Shown here one piece after another: positions 10,383 to 19,508 of a stretch of 64,000 bases of DNA; the first letter of the stretch is position 1, and each line of letters begins with the position of its first letter. Origin of the DNA: an uncultured beta proteobacterium. Its GTDB lineage: Bacteria > Pseudomonadota > Gammaproteobacteria > Burkholderiales > Burkholderiaceae. Both the position numbers and the translations under genes were made by a program. The notes below the pieces were generated by a model. The model did not search any database. It was given only the letters and a program-made list of their open reading frames with translations, and had not been told where the DNA came from. The DNA lies in contig CAJASX010000065.1 of NCBI GenBank assembly GCA_903944725.1, forward strand, positions 22,431-86,430. Reading direction: 5' to 3'.

Positions 10383-11132
10383 TTAACTTAAGGCATTTTC
10401 ATAGTGCTGCGAGCTTGTATCATAGCGGGCTATACGCATTTCTACGGGTTTATTGCCATAACTGTAAGAAACCCGCTCCACCAATAAAAGCGGCGTCCCT
10501 ATTGCCGTTTTTAAGCGGCTAGCGCTGATAGAATCGCTGGCAACTGCCTTAATTTTCTCCTCTGCACGCACCATATGAGTGGCAAAGGAAGATTCATATA
10601 GGGCGTATAAAGGCCCTGTCCAAGCCAACAAGGTAGCAAGGCTTAAACCTTTAAAACGTAAACTGGGCAACCAAATTTGCTCAAAGACAATGGCCGCACC
10701 GGCAAAAGTCTGTACCCGTTCAATTTCAATCAAGCTCTCGCCAGTCGGCATTTTTAAAGCTTTGGCAATCAGCCGTGGGGCTTTGATTTTTTTACAAGTC
10801 AGAAAATGATTTTTCAAAACCATGGGCAAACCGCTATCGGGAGCTAAACGCAAAAACCGAAATTGGTGATGCTCCTCATGATGAGTAGCCACAAAGGTGC
10901 CCTTACCTTGCTTACGAATCAATAAGTTTTGTGTCGTTAACTCATCAATCGCCTTACGAACCGTACCCTGACTCACCTCATAGCGGGCAGCCAATTCAAA
11001 TTCACTGGGAATAGCCTCGCCTGGTTGCCATTCGCCTGCTTGCAAACTAGCTAGCAACATCGCTTTAATCTGCTGATAAAGCGGGCTAAAAGTGGCCAAA
11101 GAGGATAAATTCGTAGTCAACAATGCATCCAA
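10383..11132 (-). CDS. GntR/HutC-family transcriptional regulator
   Basis: A 249-aa regulator: an N-terminal winged helix (SPLYQQIKAML, EAIPSEFELAARYEVSQGTVRKA, KQGKGTFVA) at about residues 16-83 and a C-terminal UTRA ligand-binding domain (about 100-245, ending in SYGNKPVEMRIARYDT). It is transcribed divergently from mdh and ends 100 bp upstream of sdhC, so it probably senses a TCA-cycle-related metabolite and controls mdh and/or sdh; this is an inference from position. The predicted start is a TTG without a good ribosome site, so the exact N-terminus is uncertain, although no in-frame ATG lies before the DNA-binding domain. Confidence 0.85.
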   Translation of the reverse strand: MDALLTTNLSSLATFSPLYQQIKAMLLASLQAGEWQPGEAIPSEFELAARYEVSQGTVRKAIDELTTQNLLIRKQGKGTFVATHHEEHHQFRFLRLAPDSGLPMVLKNHFLTCKKIKAPRLIAKALKMPTGESLIEIERVQTFAGAAIVFEQIWLPSLRFKGLSLATLLAWTGPLYALYESSFATHMVRAEEKIKAVASDSISASRLKTAIGTPLLLVERVSYSYGNKPVEMRIARYDTSSQHYENALS

Positions 11133-11180
11133 TAACAGTCTTTTTTATGCTTGAATGAGATCAAAATAGAGTTTTGCATA

Positions 11181-11194
11181 GTCTTATAGAAGAC
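11181..11194. promoter_or_regulatory. Palindromic operator candidate between the GntR gene and mdh
   Basis: GTCTT-ATAG-AAGAC is a 14-bp inverted repeat with 5-bp arms, five bases upstream of the TTGACA of the mdh promoter and within the divergent region of the GntR gene. Position and symmetry fit a GntR-dimer binding site. The assignment is inference. Confidence 0.5.
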
Positions 11195-11198
11195 ATAG

Positions 11199-11228
11199 TT
11201 GACAGTGTAATAGGGGAATACCTAAACT
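11199..11228 (+). promoter_or_regulatory. Putative sigma-70 promoter of mdh
   Basis: A perfect -35 TTGACA (11199-11204) is followed after 18 bp by a moderate -10 TAAACT (11223-11228). The transcript would carry a leader of about 40 bases with a GGAG ribosome site before mdh. Confidence 0.5.
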
Positions 11229-11276
11229 TAAAGGGATAATAGAAGTAATTTTTAACCTTCATCTGGAGTTTTAGTA

Positions 11277-12266
11277 ATGACAAAAGCACCCATGCGTGTT
11301 GCAGTCACCGGCGCCGCCGGCCAAATTGGCTATTCCCTGCTATTTCGTATCGCTAATGGCGATTTATTAGGTAAAGACCAACCCATAATCTTGCAACTCC
11401 TTGAAATTCCTGATGAAAAAGCACAAAAGGCGCTGGCGGGTGTGATGATGGAGCTCGATGATTGCGCCTTCCCCCTTCTCGCTGGAATGAGTGCGCATAG
11501 TGACCCCATGACGGCGTTTAAAGACATCGATATTGCCATGCTGGTAGGAGCTCGTCCACGTGGCCCAGGTATGGAACGCAAAGATTTATTATCGGCTAAT
11601 GCGCAAATTTTTACTGCGCAAGGCAAGGCACTCGATGCTGTTGCCAAGCGCACAGTCAAAGTTCTGGTAGTGGGCAATCCCGCCAATACCAATGCCTATA
11701 TTGCGATGAAATCAGCACCTAGCCTGCCCGCTAAAAACTTTACCGCAATGTTACGTCTTGATCACAATCGTGCGCTTTCACAATTAGCCGCCAAAATGGG
11801 CAAGCCAGTAGCAGAAATTGAAAAATTAATTGTCTGGGGAAATCATAGCCCCACCATGTATCCCGACTATCGCTTTGCAACCATCAACGGACAGTCAGTA
11901 GAAAAAATCATTAATGATCCCGCTTGGAATAAAGATGTTTTTATTCCCACTGTGGCCAAACGAGGTGCAGCTATCATTGAAGCCCGTGGCTTATCTTCGG
12001 CGGCCTCAGCCGCCAATGCCGCCATTGATCATCTGCATGATTGGGTCCTTGGCACCAACGGCAAATGGACGACAATGGGTATTGCGTCTAAAGGCGAATA
12101 CGGTATTCCGGCTGATGTCATTTACGGTATGCCGGTCATTTGTGCTAACGGTGAGTATCATCTGGTAGAAGATTTAGAAATTGATGCTTTTTCGCGTGAA
12201 CGAATGAATCACACGCTTAATGAATTACTTGAAGAACAAGCAGGCGTAAAGCACTTGCTTTCCTAA
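11277..12266 (+). CDS. mdh: Malate dehydrogenase
   Basis: NAD-dependent oxidation of malate to oxaloacetate in the TCA cycle; cytosolic. Seen: nucleotide-binding [19 protein letters not shown], substrate-binding [20 protein letters not shown], and the catalytic histidine in [12 protein letters not shown]. At 329 aa it belongs to the group that resembles cytosolic eukaryotic MDH. A GGAG ribosome site precedes the ATG. It is divergent from the GntR regulator and followed after 11 bp by a small exported protein. Confidence 0.97.
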   Translation: MTKAPMRVAVTGAAGQIGYSLLFRIANGDLLGKDQPIILQLLEIPDEKAQKALAGVMMELDDCAFPLLAGMSAHSDPMTAFKDIDIAMLVGARPRGPGMERKDLLSANAQIFTAQGKALDAVAKRTVKVLVVGNPANTNAYIAMKSAPSLPAKNFTAMLRLDHNRALSQLAAKMGKPVAEIEKLIVWGNHSPTMYPDYRFATINGQSVEKIINDPAWNKDVFIPTVAKRGAAIIEARGLSSAASAANAAIDHLHDWVLGTNGKWTTMGIASKGEYGIPADVIYGMPVICANGEYHLVEDLEIDAFSRERMNHTLNELLEEQAGVKHLLS

Positions 12267-12277
12267 GGAAAAATAAT

Positions 12278-12661
12278 ATGAAAAAAAATTCGCTTTTACT
12301 CCTCTTACAAGTGGTCATAGCTAGCACTGTTTGCCTTGCACCGTTTGCTAGCCAAGCCCAAAATCTCCGTAACACGTCGCCCTTCTCATGGTCGTGCAGT
12401 AACGGAATGGAACTAAAAACCTCGGGTACCCCTGAAAATCTAACCTTAGAGTGGAACTCAAGAAGCTTCGTGATGAACAAAGAAACTTCATTACCAGGAA
12501 GTTTGCGCTATAAAAACATGGATACGGGTCTCGACCTAGTAGTGTTAGGCAATAAAGCCATGCTTTTTAACATTAAGAGCGGCGTACGCTTAGCCGATTT
12601 TTGTCAAACCGCTGAGATGAAGGGTGGCAAAGATCCTCACTTATTTACCAAGGCTGAATAA
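12278..12661 (+). CDS. Small secreted protein, possibly MliC/lysozyme-inhibitor-like
   Basis: A 127-aa protein with a clear signal peptide (KKNSLLLLLQVVIASTVCLA, probable cleavage after SQA at about residue 26). The mature part has a two-cysteine pattern (WSCSNG and DFCQT) with beta-rich segments LTLEW, GSLRYKN and KAMLFN, reminiscent of the membrane-bound/periplasmic inhibitor of c-type lysozyme (MliC) fold: W-x-C-x-x-G, L-x-W, G-x-x-Y, A-x-L-F. This is a pattern-level resemblance only. It follows mdh closely with an AAGGA ribosome site, so it may be read from the mdh promoter. Confidence 0.5.
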   Translation: MKKNSLLLLLQVVIASTVCLAPFASQAQNLRNTSPFSWSCSNGMELKTSGTPENLTLEWNSRSFVMNKETSLPGSLRYKNMDTGLDLVVLGNKAMLFNIKSGVRLADFCQTAEMKGGKDPHLFTKAE

Positions 12662-12732
12662 GCACATGGTATTTATCAAGGTCAATCAACTGCGGTGAAT
12701 AAAGCATTGGCTACAGCGTAAGCCCAAGAAGA

Positions 12733-13944
12733 TTAATGAAATAAAGGTTGCTGGCTAGGCGAATCTTCTGGCATTTCGGCGTGCACCACTTCACCCTGGC
12801 GGTCTGGAAATAAAGGCGCACCACAGTCATCACATAATTCAGGAGCAAACAAGACGGCATGGCGAAAAACATCTTCAACTCCAGCATCACGTAGTGCATC
12901 ACAAATTTCTTTAATTGGGCTTTCGTCATTTGAAACATCGTTTAAAGCATCGCTAGCCACATGCTCACGGTCGTATAAAGGCCAAATCACACCGTAGACT
13001 ACCTCTGCTGAGCCCTTAACACTAAAAGCCAAACGATATTCATCGGCCTGCTCTTCACCAAAGGCCCCAACCACACAGGATAAACCCGCAGGAATGATAC
13101 TTAGTGCCGAGGCCAAGAAGTTCACAGCGGCCCGAATACTCAAAGGACGCACCTGCTTATCGGCTAAGCGGCAGTTGGTGAAATAAGCTTCCGGTAACAG
13201 TAAATCAAATTCACAACCAGGAAATAGGCTGGCAATCGGGTCGTGCATACCTGCTTGCCATTCGACTAAACTCACACCGCGCTCTTGTCGAGCAGGAGTT
13301 TCAGCCTGCCAACGAAATAATGGCTGGCCACTAGGTGCGGCAATGACAGCGATGATAAAACGCGGGTCTGCCAAGACCGCAATCGTTTCCGACATACCCC
13401 GCATTTCTAACTTCATCTCACTTGCAGAGACTGCAGCAGATGCTAAAGCTTCGAGCAAAATTCGAGTTTGACAATGCGAGTGCGGCATCTGGTCAATGCT
13501 ATATAGCCAAGGCACAATCGCTAATCGCGTATCATTTGCGGCAATCGAGCGTTGTATGGCTACAGCCGTGGCTTCAATCACTTGCGCTGGTAATGCGCCC
13601 GATGGAATTTGATAACGCGTATGTGCCACGATCGGCATCGCGATTAATAGTGCATCCCAACTCTGCCCCTCGTATTCTAAGGTGAGCGACTCAGCCAAGG
13701 TTTCAGCGTTATCGGCCAATACTTCAAAAGCTACCGTATTAATTTTAAAAGTTTGATCTAATGCTGCATCAATCACATGTTGATTTTGACTTTTCAATAA
13801 ACGTGCTAAGCGCTCAAGTAAGCGCACCTCCCAAAACTCATCCTCAATCCGACTACCAGATGCGGCTAAAGAAATTGAATCGGCAACGAGGCGGTCTGCT
13901 TCGGGCGAAGAGCGTTGTGATGATTTTGAGCGATATACAGCCAT
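12733..13944 (-). CDS. DUF2863 family protein
   Basis: A 403-aa soluble protein without signal peptide or membrane segment. It resembles the DUF2863 family found in Burkholderiales, including the N-terminal region ADRLVADSISLAASGSRIEDEFWE and the C-terminal cysteine pair in ELCDDCGAPLFPDRQGEVVHAEMPED, a possible metal-binding knuckle. No catalytic motif is recognised and no function is known. It starts 12 bp after the yaaA gene end on the same strand. Confidence 0.7.
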   Translation of the reverse strand: MAVYRSKSSQRSSPEADRLVADSISLAASGSRIEDEFWEVRLLERLARLLKSQNQHVIDAALDQTFKINTVAFEVLADNAETLAESLTLEYEGQSWDALLIAMPIVAHTRYQIPSGALPAQVIEATAVAIQRSIAANDTRLAIVPWLYSIDQMPHSHCQTRILLEALASAAVSASEMKLEMRGMSETIAVLADPRFIIAVIAAPSGQPLFRWQAETPARQERGVSLVEWQAGMHDPIASLFPGCEFDLLLPEAYFTNCRLADKQVRPLSIRAAVNFLASALSIIPAGLSCVVGAFGEEQADEYRLAFSVKGSAEVVYGVIWPLYDREHVASDALNDVSNDESPIKEICDALRDAGVEDVFRHAVLFAPELCDDCGAPLFPDRQGEVVHAEMPEDSPSQQPLFH

Positions 13945-13956
13945 AAGGAAGTAGTC

Positions 13957-14733
13957 TTAATTTTTCTCTGTGCGATAAAAAACAGGTTGTAGTAGTTTTG
14001 ATGCTGCTGCATTATATCGATAGCCAGCCAAATTAAATTGCTTTAATGCAGCAGGATCGGTAAGCCGATTTTCAATTACAAACCGAGCCATCAAGCCTCG
14101 TGCCCGTTTTGCGTAAAACGAAATAATTTTGTATTGCCCTGCTTTTGCATCTTTAAAAACCGGCGAGACGATGGGGCAATCGAGGTCTGCAGCCTGCAAT
14201 ACCTTAAAGTACTCCGCAGATGCTAAGTTAAGTAAAAAAGGATTTTTTTGACTGTCTAGTATTTTTTTCAGCGCTTGTGTGACCCGTTGACCCCAAAATT
14301 CATAAAGATTTTTGCCGCGTATGTTTTTGAAAGCGGTGCCCATTTCTAAGCGGTAAGGCTGCATTAAATCAAACGGCCTTAAGACCCCATAAAGCCCCGA
14401 AAGAATCCGCACATGATCTTGGGCAAAATCAAGCGCTTTCGCATTAAGGGTGCCGGCATCAAGCCCGTCATATACATCACCATTAAAGGCAAACAAGGCT
14501 TGCTTGCTGTTTTCAGCAGTAAATTTACTCGACCAATCACGAAAACGGCCTACATTTAAAACCGCTAATTGGTCAGATAAACCCATCAACTGAGCCAATT
14601 GCTGGGGAGAAAGTGTTTTTAAACCAGCCGTTAATTTAGCCGCTTCTGGCACGAATTCAGGGAGCGTGTGCTTTTTTAGCTTTACTGGGGTTTGGTAATC
14701 TAAAGTCTTGGCAGGAGAAAGGATGATCAGCAT
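13957..14733 (-). CDS. yaaA: Peroxide stress protein YaaA
   Basis: A 258-aa YaaA (former DUF328/UPF0246) protein. The start MLIILSPAKTLDYQTP, the RFRDW segment and the FAFNGDVYDGLDAGTLNAK block are characteristic, as is the end segment ISFYAKRARGLMARF. In Escherichia coli YaaA limits intracellular iron and DNA damage during peroxide stress. It is divergent from the aminotransferase gene, with their starts about 14 bp apart, so promoters must lie within the opposite coding region or be shared closely. Confidence 0.94.
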   Translation of the reverse strand: MLIILSPAKTLDYQTPVKLKKHTLPEFVPEAAKLTAGLKTLSPQQLAQLMGLSDQLAVLNVGRFRDWSSKFTAENSKQALFAFNGDVYDGLDAGTLNAKALDFAQDHVRILSGLYGVLRPFDLMQPYRLEMGTAFKNIRGKNLYEFWGQRVTQALKKILDSQKNPFLLNLASAEYFKVLQAADLDCPIVSPVFKDAKAGQYKIISFYAKRARGLMARFVIENRLTDPAALKQFNLAGYRYNAAASKLLQPVFYRTEKN

Positions 14734-14747
14734 GGCACAATTTGATT

Positions 14748-15992
14748 ATGAAAATTCAAGAATCCTCCTATTCTAGCGATAGCGCTCCAAATCTGAAAGA
14801 TTCCGCAGCAATGGGCTTATTTCCGTCGCGCTTGCCACACGTCGGAACAACTATTTTCACTATTATGTCGGCGCTTGCCAGTGAATCAAAAGCAATTAAT
14901 TTAGGCCAAGGTTTTCCCGACTTCCCCTGCGATCCCGATCTCATCGCCAAGGTAAGCACAGCAATGTTAGCGGGTCACAATCAATATCCGCCCATGGCTG
15001 GCATTGTTGAGTTACGAACTGCAATTGCTCAAAAAATTCTTGCTGAGTATGGCAAAAGTTATCAGCCCGAGACAGAAATCACCATTACCGCAGGAGGTAC
15101 ACAAGGCATTTTGACCGCAGTCTTATGCTGCGTTCATCCTGGTGATGAAGTGATTTTGTTAGAACCTGCTTACGATAGCTATCAACCTGCCATTGAATTG
15201 GCAGGTGGCAAGCCCATTGGTATTTCGCTCCAAGCCATCCGCAATCCTGAGGGTCAGGTCACTGCATACGAAATTCCTTGGGAAAAATTGAGTCAGGCGA
15301 TCAATTCAAAAACGCGCCTGATGATGATTAACTCCCCCCATAATCCAACAGGCATGGTGTGGGGCAAGGCCGACTTAGATCGCCTAGCTAAACTACTAGA
15401 AAATACAGCTGTATTAGTTTGTAGTGATGAGGTCTATGAACATATGGTCTACGATGGACAAGCACACCAAAGCGTTGCCAGCCATCCACAGCTAGCCAAA
15501 CGTAGCTTTCTCATTTCTAGTTTTGGCAAAACATATCATGTCACTGGCTGGAAAATTGGCTATGTCGCTGCCCCAGCCGCACTCAGTCATGAGTTTCGCA
15601 AAGTCCATCAATTTAACGTGTTTACAGTAAATACCCCAGTGCAATATGGCATCGCCCAGTATCTACAGACCGCAGCCCACTACCAAAATCTACCCAATTT
15701 TTATCAAGCCAAACGTGATTATTTTCGCGCGGGGTTAGCCAATACCCGCTTTAAGCTCTTACCTTGCCCTGGCACCTATTTTCAATGTGTCGATTACTCT
15801 GCATTGACTGTGCCAGAAGCAAAATTAAACGAAAGTGATTTTTGCCGTTGGCTCACTACAGAAATAGGTGTCGCGGCAATTCCGGTATCGGCTTTTTATG
15901 CAAAACCCCTTGAATCAGGCGTCGTACGGTTTTGCTTTGCGAAGCAAGCAGAGACTTTAAAAAGCGCATTATTACGCCTACAGCACTTGTAA
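14748..15992 (+). CDS. PLP-dependent class I/II aminotransferase (YbdL-like)
   Basis: Fold-type I aminotransferase; the start of the core (SRLPHVGTTIFTIMSALA, then INLGQGFPDFPCDP) resembles the methionine/kynurenine aminotransferase YbdL group. The PLP-binding lysine is in SSFGKTYHVTGWKIGY; NSPHNPTGMVW and the C-terminal VRFCFAK arginine segment are intact. Starts: a TTG at 14742, ATG at 14748, or ATG at 14811 (MGLFPSRLPHVGTT), the last having a GAAAG site and fitting family length better. Substrate cannot be fixed from sequence. Confidence 0.88.
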   Translation: MKIQESSYSSDSAPNLKDSAAMGLFPSRLPHVGTTIFTIMSALASESKAINLGQGFPDFPCDPDLIAKVSTAMLAGHNQYPPMAGIVELRTAIAQKILAEYGKSYQPETEITITAGGTQGILTAVLCCVHPGDEVILLEPAYDSYQPAIELAGGKPIGISLQAIRNPEGQVTAYEIPWEKLSQAINSKTRLMMINSPHNPTGMVWGKADLDRLAKLLENTAVLVCSDEVYEHMVYDGQAHQSVASHPQLAKRSFLISSFGKTYHVTGWKIGYVAAPAALSHEFRKVHQFNVFTVNTPVQYGIAQYLQTAAHYQNLPNFYQAKRDYFRAGLANTRFKLLPCPGTYFQCVDYSALTVPEAKLNESDFCRWLTTEIGVAAIPVSAFYAKPLESGVVRFCFAKQAETLKSALLRLQHL

Positions 15993-16022
15993 AATCTAAC
16001 CAACAATTACTAAGGAATGAAG

Positions 16023-16745
16023 ATGCCCAAGCAAAATACCCCCATGGAAGTCTATAGTTGGGCGACGCCAAATGGGCATAAGGTTCATGTCATGATGGAA
16101 GAGTGCGGCTATCGCTTAGGACGCGATTGGGAAGCCTACGCGGTAAATATTGGCAAAGGTGATCAATTTAATCCTGATTTTCTAACCATTAGCCCCAATA
16201 ATAAAATTCCCGCGCTAGTTGACCCCAATGGCCCTGATGGCAAACCCATTCACCTTTTTGAATCGGGTGCAATTTTGCTCTACCTCGCAGGCAAAACTGG
16301 CCGCTTTCTACCTAAATCAACCCGCGATAAATACAAGGTGATGGAATGGTTGATGTTTCAAATGGGTGGCGTTGGGCCCATGTTAGGACAAAACCACCAC
16401 TTTCGTCTCTACGCTCCTGAGAAAATTGATTATGCAGTGAATCGCTATACCAATGAAGCGAAACGTATTTATGGGGTAATGGATCGACAACTTACCAAGC
16501 ACCCATTTATTTCAGGTAAGGAATACACCATTGCCGATATTGCAATTTATCCATGGACCCGTAATTGGAAAAACCAAGGTATTGAATTAGATGACTTCCC
16601 GCATTTTAAAAAATGGTTTGAAAAAATTGGCGCTCGCCCTGCAGTTCAACGTGGCATGCAAGTGCTAACCGAATTTCGCAAGCCTCTAGTTGACGATACC
16701 GCAAAAGAGCAGCTATTTGGCACTACCCAATATAAAAAGCGCTAA
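16023..16745 (+). CDS. yghU: Glutathione S-transferase family protein, YghU type
   Basis: A 240-aa GST-fold protein: a thioredoxin-like N-terminal domain with VYSWATPNGHKVHVMMEE and NKIPALVDPNGPDGKPIHLFESGAIL, then a helical domain with ISGKEYTIADIAIYPWTRNW. This matches the YghU/YfcG disulfide-bond oxidoreductase group, which binds two glutathiones. An upstream ATG at 16017 abuts the AAGGA ribosome site, so the ATG at 16023 is preferred. Confidence 0.9.
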   Translation: MPKQNTPMEVYSWATPNGHKVHVMMEECGYRLGRDWEAYAVNIGKGDQFNPDFLTISPNNKIPALVDPNGPDGKPIHLFESGAILLYLAGKTGRFLPKSTRDKYKVMEWLMFQMGGVGPMLGQNHHFRLYAPEKIDYAVNRYTNEAKRIYGVMDRQLTKHPFISGKEYTIADIAIYPWTRNWKNQGIELDDFPHFKKWFEKIGARPAVQRGMQVLTEFRKPLVDDTAKEQLFGTTQYKKR

Positions 16746-16798
16746 AACAAGATAGTGCAAATCATTTAATTTAGTCCCAATCTAACAGAGAGTATGAC

Positions 16799-17653
16799 GT
16801 GAAAATTCAATCAGTCGGAGTTATCGGCGCAGGCACAATGGGTAATGGTATTGCACAAGTTTGCGCAGTTGCAGGTCTTCAAGTCATGATGATCGACATG
16901 AACAATACCGCAGTTCAGCGTGGTCTAGATCAAATCAATACTAGCTTAGATCGCCTCATTAAAAAAGCGGTGCTTACTGCTGAGGCGAAAGAAATTGTCC
17001 TGCAAAAAATTAAAGGTAGCACTAACTATAATGATCTCGCTGGGCTATCAATAATCATTGAAGCTGCCACCGAAAATCAGGCGACTAAAGAAAAAATCCT
17101 GCGGCAAATTGATGAGATTGTTAGTGCAGAAACAATTATTGCCACGAATACCTCTTCGTTATCGATTACTAAACTCGCAGCCTTAAATTCCAATCCAGCG
17201 CGTTTTATTGGTATGCATTTTTTTAATCCACCACCCTTGATGGCTTTGGTTGAAGTGATTCGCGGCCTACAAACTAGCGATGCTACTCATAATGCGGTGA
17301 TTGAAATGGCCAAATATATTGGCAAAGAACCCATCACCGTAAAAAATTCACCCGGCTTTGTCGTGAACCGTATTTTATTACCAATGATTAATGAAGCATT
17401 TTTTGTTTTAGCTGAAGGCCTAGCCAGTGCTGAAGATATTGATGCGGGCATGAAATTGGGCTGTAATCAACCCCTTGGCCCCTTGGCCCTCGCTGATTTA
17501 ATTGGCCTTGATACCTGTCTGGCAGTCATGCAGGTCTATTTTGAAAACTTTAGTGATTCAAAATATCGGCCCTGCCCACTTCTCCAAGAATTAGTAGCAG
17601 CCGGCTACTTGGGACGTAAAACTGGCCGTGGCGTATACCAATATGATGCGTAA
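16799..17653 (+). CDS. 3-hydroxybutyryl-CoA dehydrogenase
   Basis: A 284-aa two-domain enzyme: NAD-binding VGVIGAGTMGNGIAQVCA, the catalytic histidine region FIGMHFFNPPPLMALVEVI, and the C-terminal dimer domain with GPLALADLIGLDTCLAVM and GRKTGRGVY. It interconverts acetoacetyl-CoA and 3-hydroxybutyryl-CoA, relevant to fatty acid/polyhydroxybutyrate metabolism, which fits the phasin gene at 30.4 kb. The start is GTG with AGAGAG upstream; the nearby ATG at 16794 runs into a stop. Confidence 0.94.
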   Translation: MKIQSVGVIGAGTMGNGIAQVCAVAGLQVMMIDMNNTAVQRGLDQINTSLDRLIKKAVLTAEAKEIVLQKIKGSTNYNDLAGLSIIIEAATENQATKEKILRQIDEIVSAETIIATNTSSLSITKLAALNSNPARFIGMHFFNPPPLMALVEVIRGLQTSDATHNAVIEMAKYIGKEPITVKNSPGFVVNRILLPMINEAFFVLAEGLASAEDIDAGMKLGCNQPLGPLALADLIGLDTCLAVMQVYFENFSDSKYRPCPLLQELVAAGYLGRKTGRGVYQYDA

Positions 17654-17656
17654 AAT

Positions 17657-18148
17657 ATGACCCTTAAAGTAGTACGCATTCTGGGTTACGCGGGTCTCTT
17701 GCCCTTTATTGGCTTAGCACTTGTTATTCAGCTGGGGTCAACGCCGAATAATTTTCTGGCTGCTGAATCATTAGCCGGATATGGCGCAGTGATTGTGGCC
17801 TTTTTAGGCGCCATTCATTGGGGTGCTAACTTACGCCTAATGGGCTCAGTAATACCCGTGACTAACTCGACAGTGCCTACTGCCGAGCGGTGGAGCGAGC
17901 GTAATGTCTGGATCTGGGGAATTATTCCTGCGTTAACAGCTTGGCTTGCCTTGCATTTATATATTCCGGTTGCGCTACTCATTTTGGCCGCATTACTGCT
18001 GATTCAATTAGTGATTGATAAAACCACTTATCCCCACTACTTTAACAATGCCACAGCCTGCCAAGCATTTCTCAAAATGCGTACCCATCTCACCTTCGTT
18101 GCCATGGCGTGCTTGGCATGGGGTGCTAACGCAATACTCTTTGCTTAA
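17657..18148 (+). CDS. DUF3429 family membrane protein
   Basis: A 163-aa protein with about four to five transmembrane segments (near residues 5-25, 38-55, 88-105, 108-122, 145-162). The segment YGAVIVAFLGAIHWGANL is the conserved core of DUF3429 proteins. Function is unknown. It starts three bases after the preceding dehydrogenase stop and ends five bases before rarA, so the three are probably co-transcribed. Confidence 0.8.
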   Translation: MTLKVVRILGYAGLLPFIGLALVIQLGSTPNNFLAAESLAGYGAVIVAFLGAIHWGANLRLMGSVIPVTNSTVPTAERWSERNVWIWGIIPALTAWLALHLYIPVALLILAALLLIQLVIDKTTYPHYFNNATACQAFLKMRTHLTFVAMACLAWGANAILFA

Positions 18149-18153
18149 GTAAT

Positions 18154-19464
18154 ATGGGCGAGCTCTTTAATACGCAGCCGCCGCCACCATTAGCCGAGGC
18201 TTTACGCCCTAAAACCATTGATGCCGTCATTGGTCAGACCCATTTATTAGCAGCTGGCAAACCCCTGAATCTTGCCTTTGCTTCAGGCCAACCCCACTCG
18301 ATGATTTTATGGGGGCCGCCTGGTGTAGGTAAAACCACTTTAGCGCGACTTTCTGCACAAGCCTTTCAGCGCGACTTCATTGCCATCTCTGCAGTCTTGG
18401 CTGGTGTAAAAGAAATTCGCGAAGCAATTGAACATGCCCAGCAAACCATGGCGCAATTTGGACGTCAAACAATTTTATTTGTCGATGAAATTCACCGCTT
18501 CAATAAAAGTCAACAAGATGCACTCTTGCCCCATGTTGAATCAGGTCTCTTTACTTTTATTGGTGCCACTACCGAGAATCCTTCCTTCGAAGTCATCTCA
18601 GCGCTGTTATCACGTGCGCAAGTCTATGTGCTCAAACCCCTTAGTGCCGATGAGCTAAAGCTACTCTTCACCCGTGCCCGCGCTGCTGCAATCCCCGATA
18701 TCACCTTTGATCCTAGGGCAATTGATGCCTTAGTTGCCCATGCCGATGGTGATGCACGCCGCTTACTCAATTTAGTCGAACAAATTCGTAATGCCCTTTC
18801 TGCCCCAGGGTGCGAACTCAAACAAATTGATCAAGCTTACGTACAAAATACCTTGGCGAGCAATATCAGGCGCTTTGATAAGGGTGGTGATCAGTTTTAT
18901 GATCAAATTTCTGCCTTGCATAAATCGGTCCGTGGCTCGCATCCCGATGCCGCACTTTACTGGTTATGCCGCATGCTCGATGGTGGTGCTGACCCGCGTT
19001 ACTTAGCGCGCCGCATTGTGCGTATGGCCTGGGAAGATATTGGCTTGGCAGATCCCCGCGCGATTCAATTGGCCAACGATGCAGCCCAAACCTATGAGCG
19101 CCTGGGCTCACCCGAAGGTGAGCTAGCCCTTGGTCAAGCGGTAGTGTATTTAGCAGTAGCGGCTAAAAGTAATGCCAGTTACAAAGCCTATAACGCTGCA
19201 CGCGCCTTTGTAGCAGGCGACCAAAGTCGTGAAGTACCAATGCATTTACGCAATGCGCCGACCAAGCTAATGAAAGAGCTTGGTCATGGTCACACCTATC
19301 GCTATGCTCACGATGAGCCCCATGCTTATGCGGCGGGTGAAACCTATCTACCCGCCGACATGCCCGAGCCCCATTGGTATGAGCCAGTTGAGCGTGGCCT
19401 AGAAACCCAAATTGCCGAAAAAATGGCTTTTTTACGCCAATTGGACGTAGGCGCTAAGAAATAA
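18154..19464 (+). CDS. rarA: Replication-associated recombination protein A (AAA+ ATPase)
   Basis: RarA/MgsA family, acting at stalled replication forks. Walker [14 protein letters not shown], Walker [20 protein letters not shown], sensor [11 protein letters not shown], and the C-terminal tetramerisation domain with [24 protein letters not shown] and [20 protein letters not shown] are all intact. The length of 436 aa is standard. umuDC, another damage-response unit, starts 44 bp downstream under its own LexA box. Confidence 0.96.
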   Translation: MGELFNTQPPPPLAEALRPKTIDAVIGQTHLLAAGKPLNLAFASGQPHSMILWGPPGVGKTTLARLSAQAFQRDFIAISAVLAGVKEIREAIEHAQQTMAQFGRQTILFVDEIHRFNKSQQDALLPHVESGLFTFIGATTENPSFEVISALLSRAQVYVLKPLSADELKLLFTRARAAAIPDITFDPRAIDALVAHADGDARRLLNLVEQIRNALSAPGCELKQIDQAYVQNTLASNIRRFDKGGDQFYDQISALHKSVRGSHPDAALYWLCRMLDGGADPRYLARRIVRMAWEDIGLADPRAIQLANDAAQTYERLGSPEGELALGQAVVYLAVAAKSNASYKAYNAARAFVAGDQSREVPMHLRNAPTKLMKELGHGHTYRYAHDEPHAYAAGETYLPADMPEPHWYEPVERGLETQIAEKMAFLRQLDVGAKK

Positions 19465-19468
19465 GCAA

Positions 19469-19498
19469 TTGCTAAAAAACTCCCCTATACTGTATAAA
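19469..19498 (+). promoter_or_regulatory. Putative umuDC promoter
   Basis: TTGCTA (19469-19474), an 18-bp spacer, then TATAAA (19493-19498). The -10 lies inside the LexA box. A start point about seven bases downstream falls only a few bases before the umuD ATG, implying a leaderless or nearly leaderless mRNA. Confidence 0.45.
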
Positions 19499-19507
19499 AA
19501 TACAGTA
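19488..19507. promoter_or_regulatory. LexA box (SOS operator) of umuDC
   Basis: TACTG-TATAAAAATA-CAGTA matches the LexA consensus (CTG-N10-CAG with TA flanks) at both half sites. It ends one base before the umuD start codon. It predicts tight SOS control of umuDC. Confidence 0.9.
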
Positions 19508-19508
19508 T

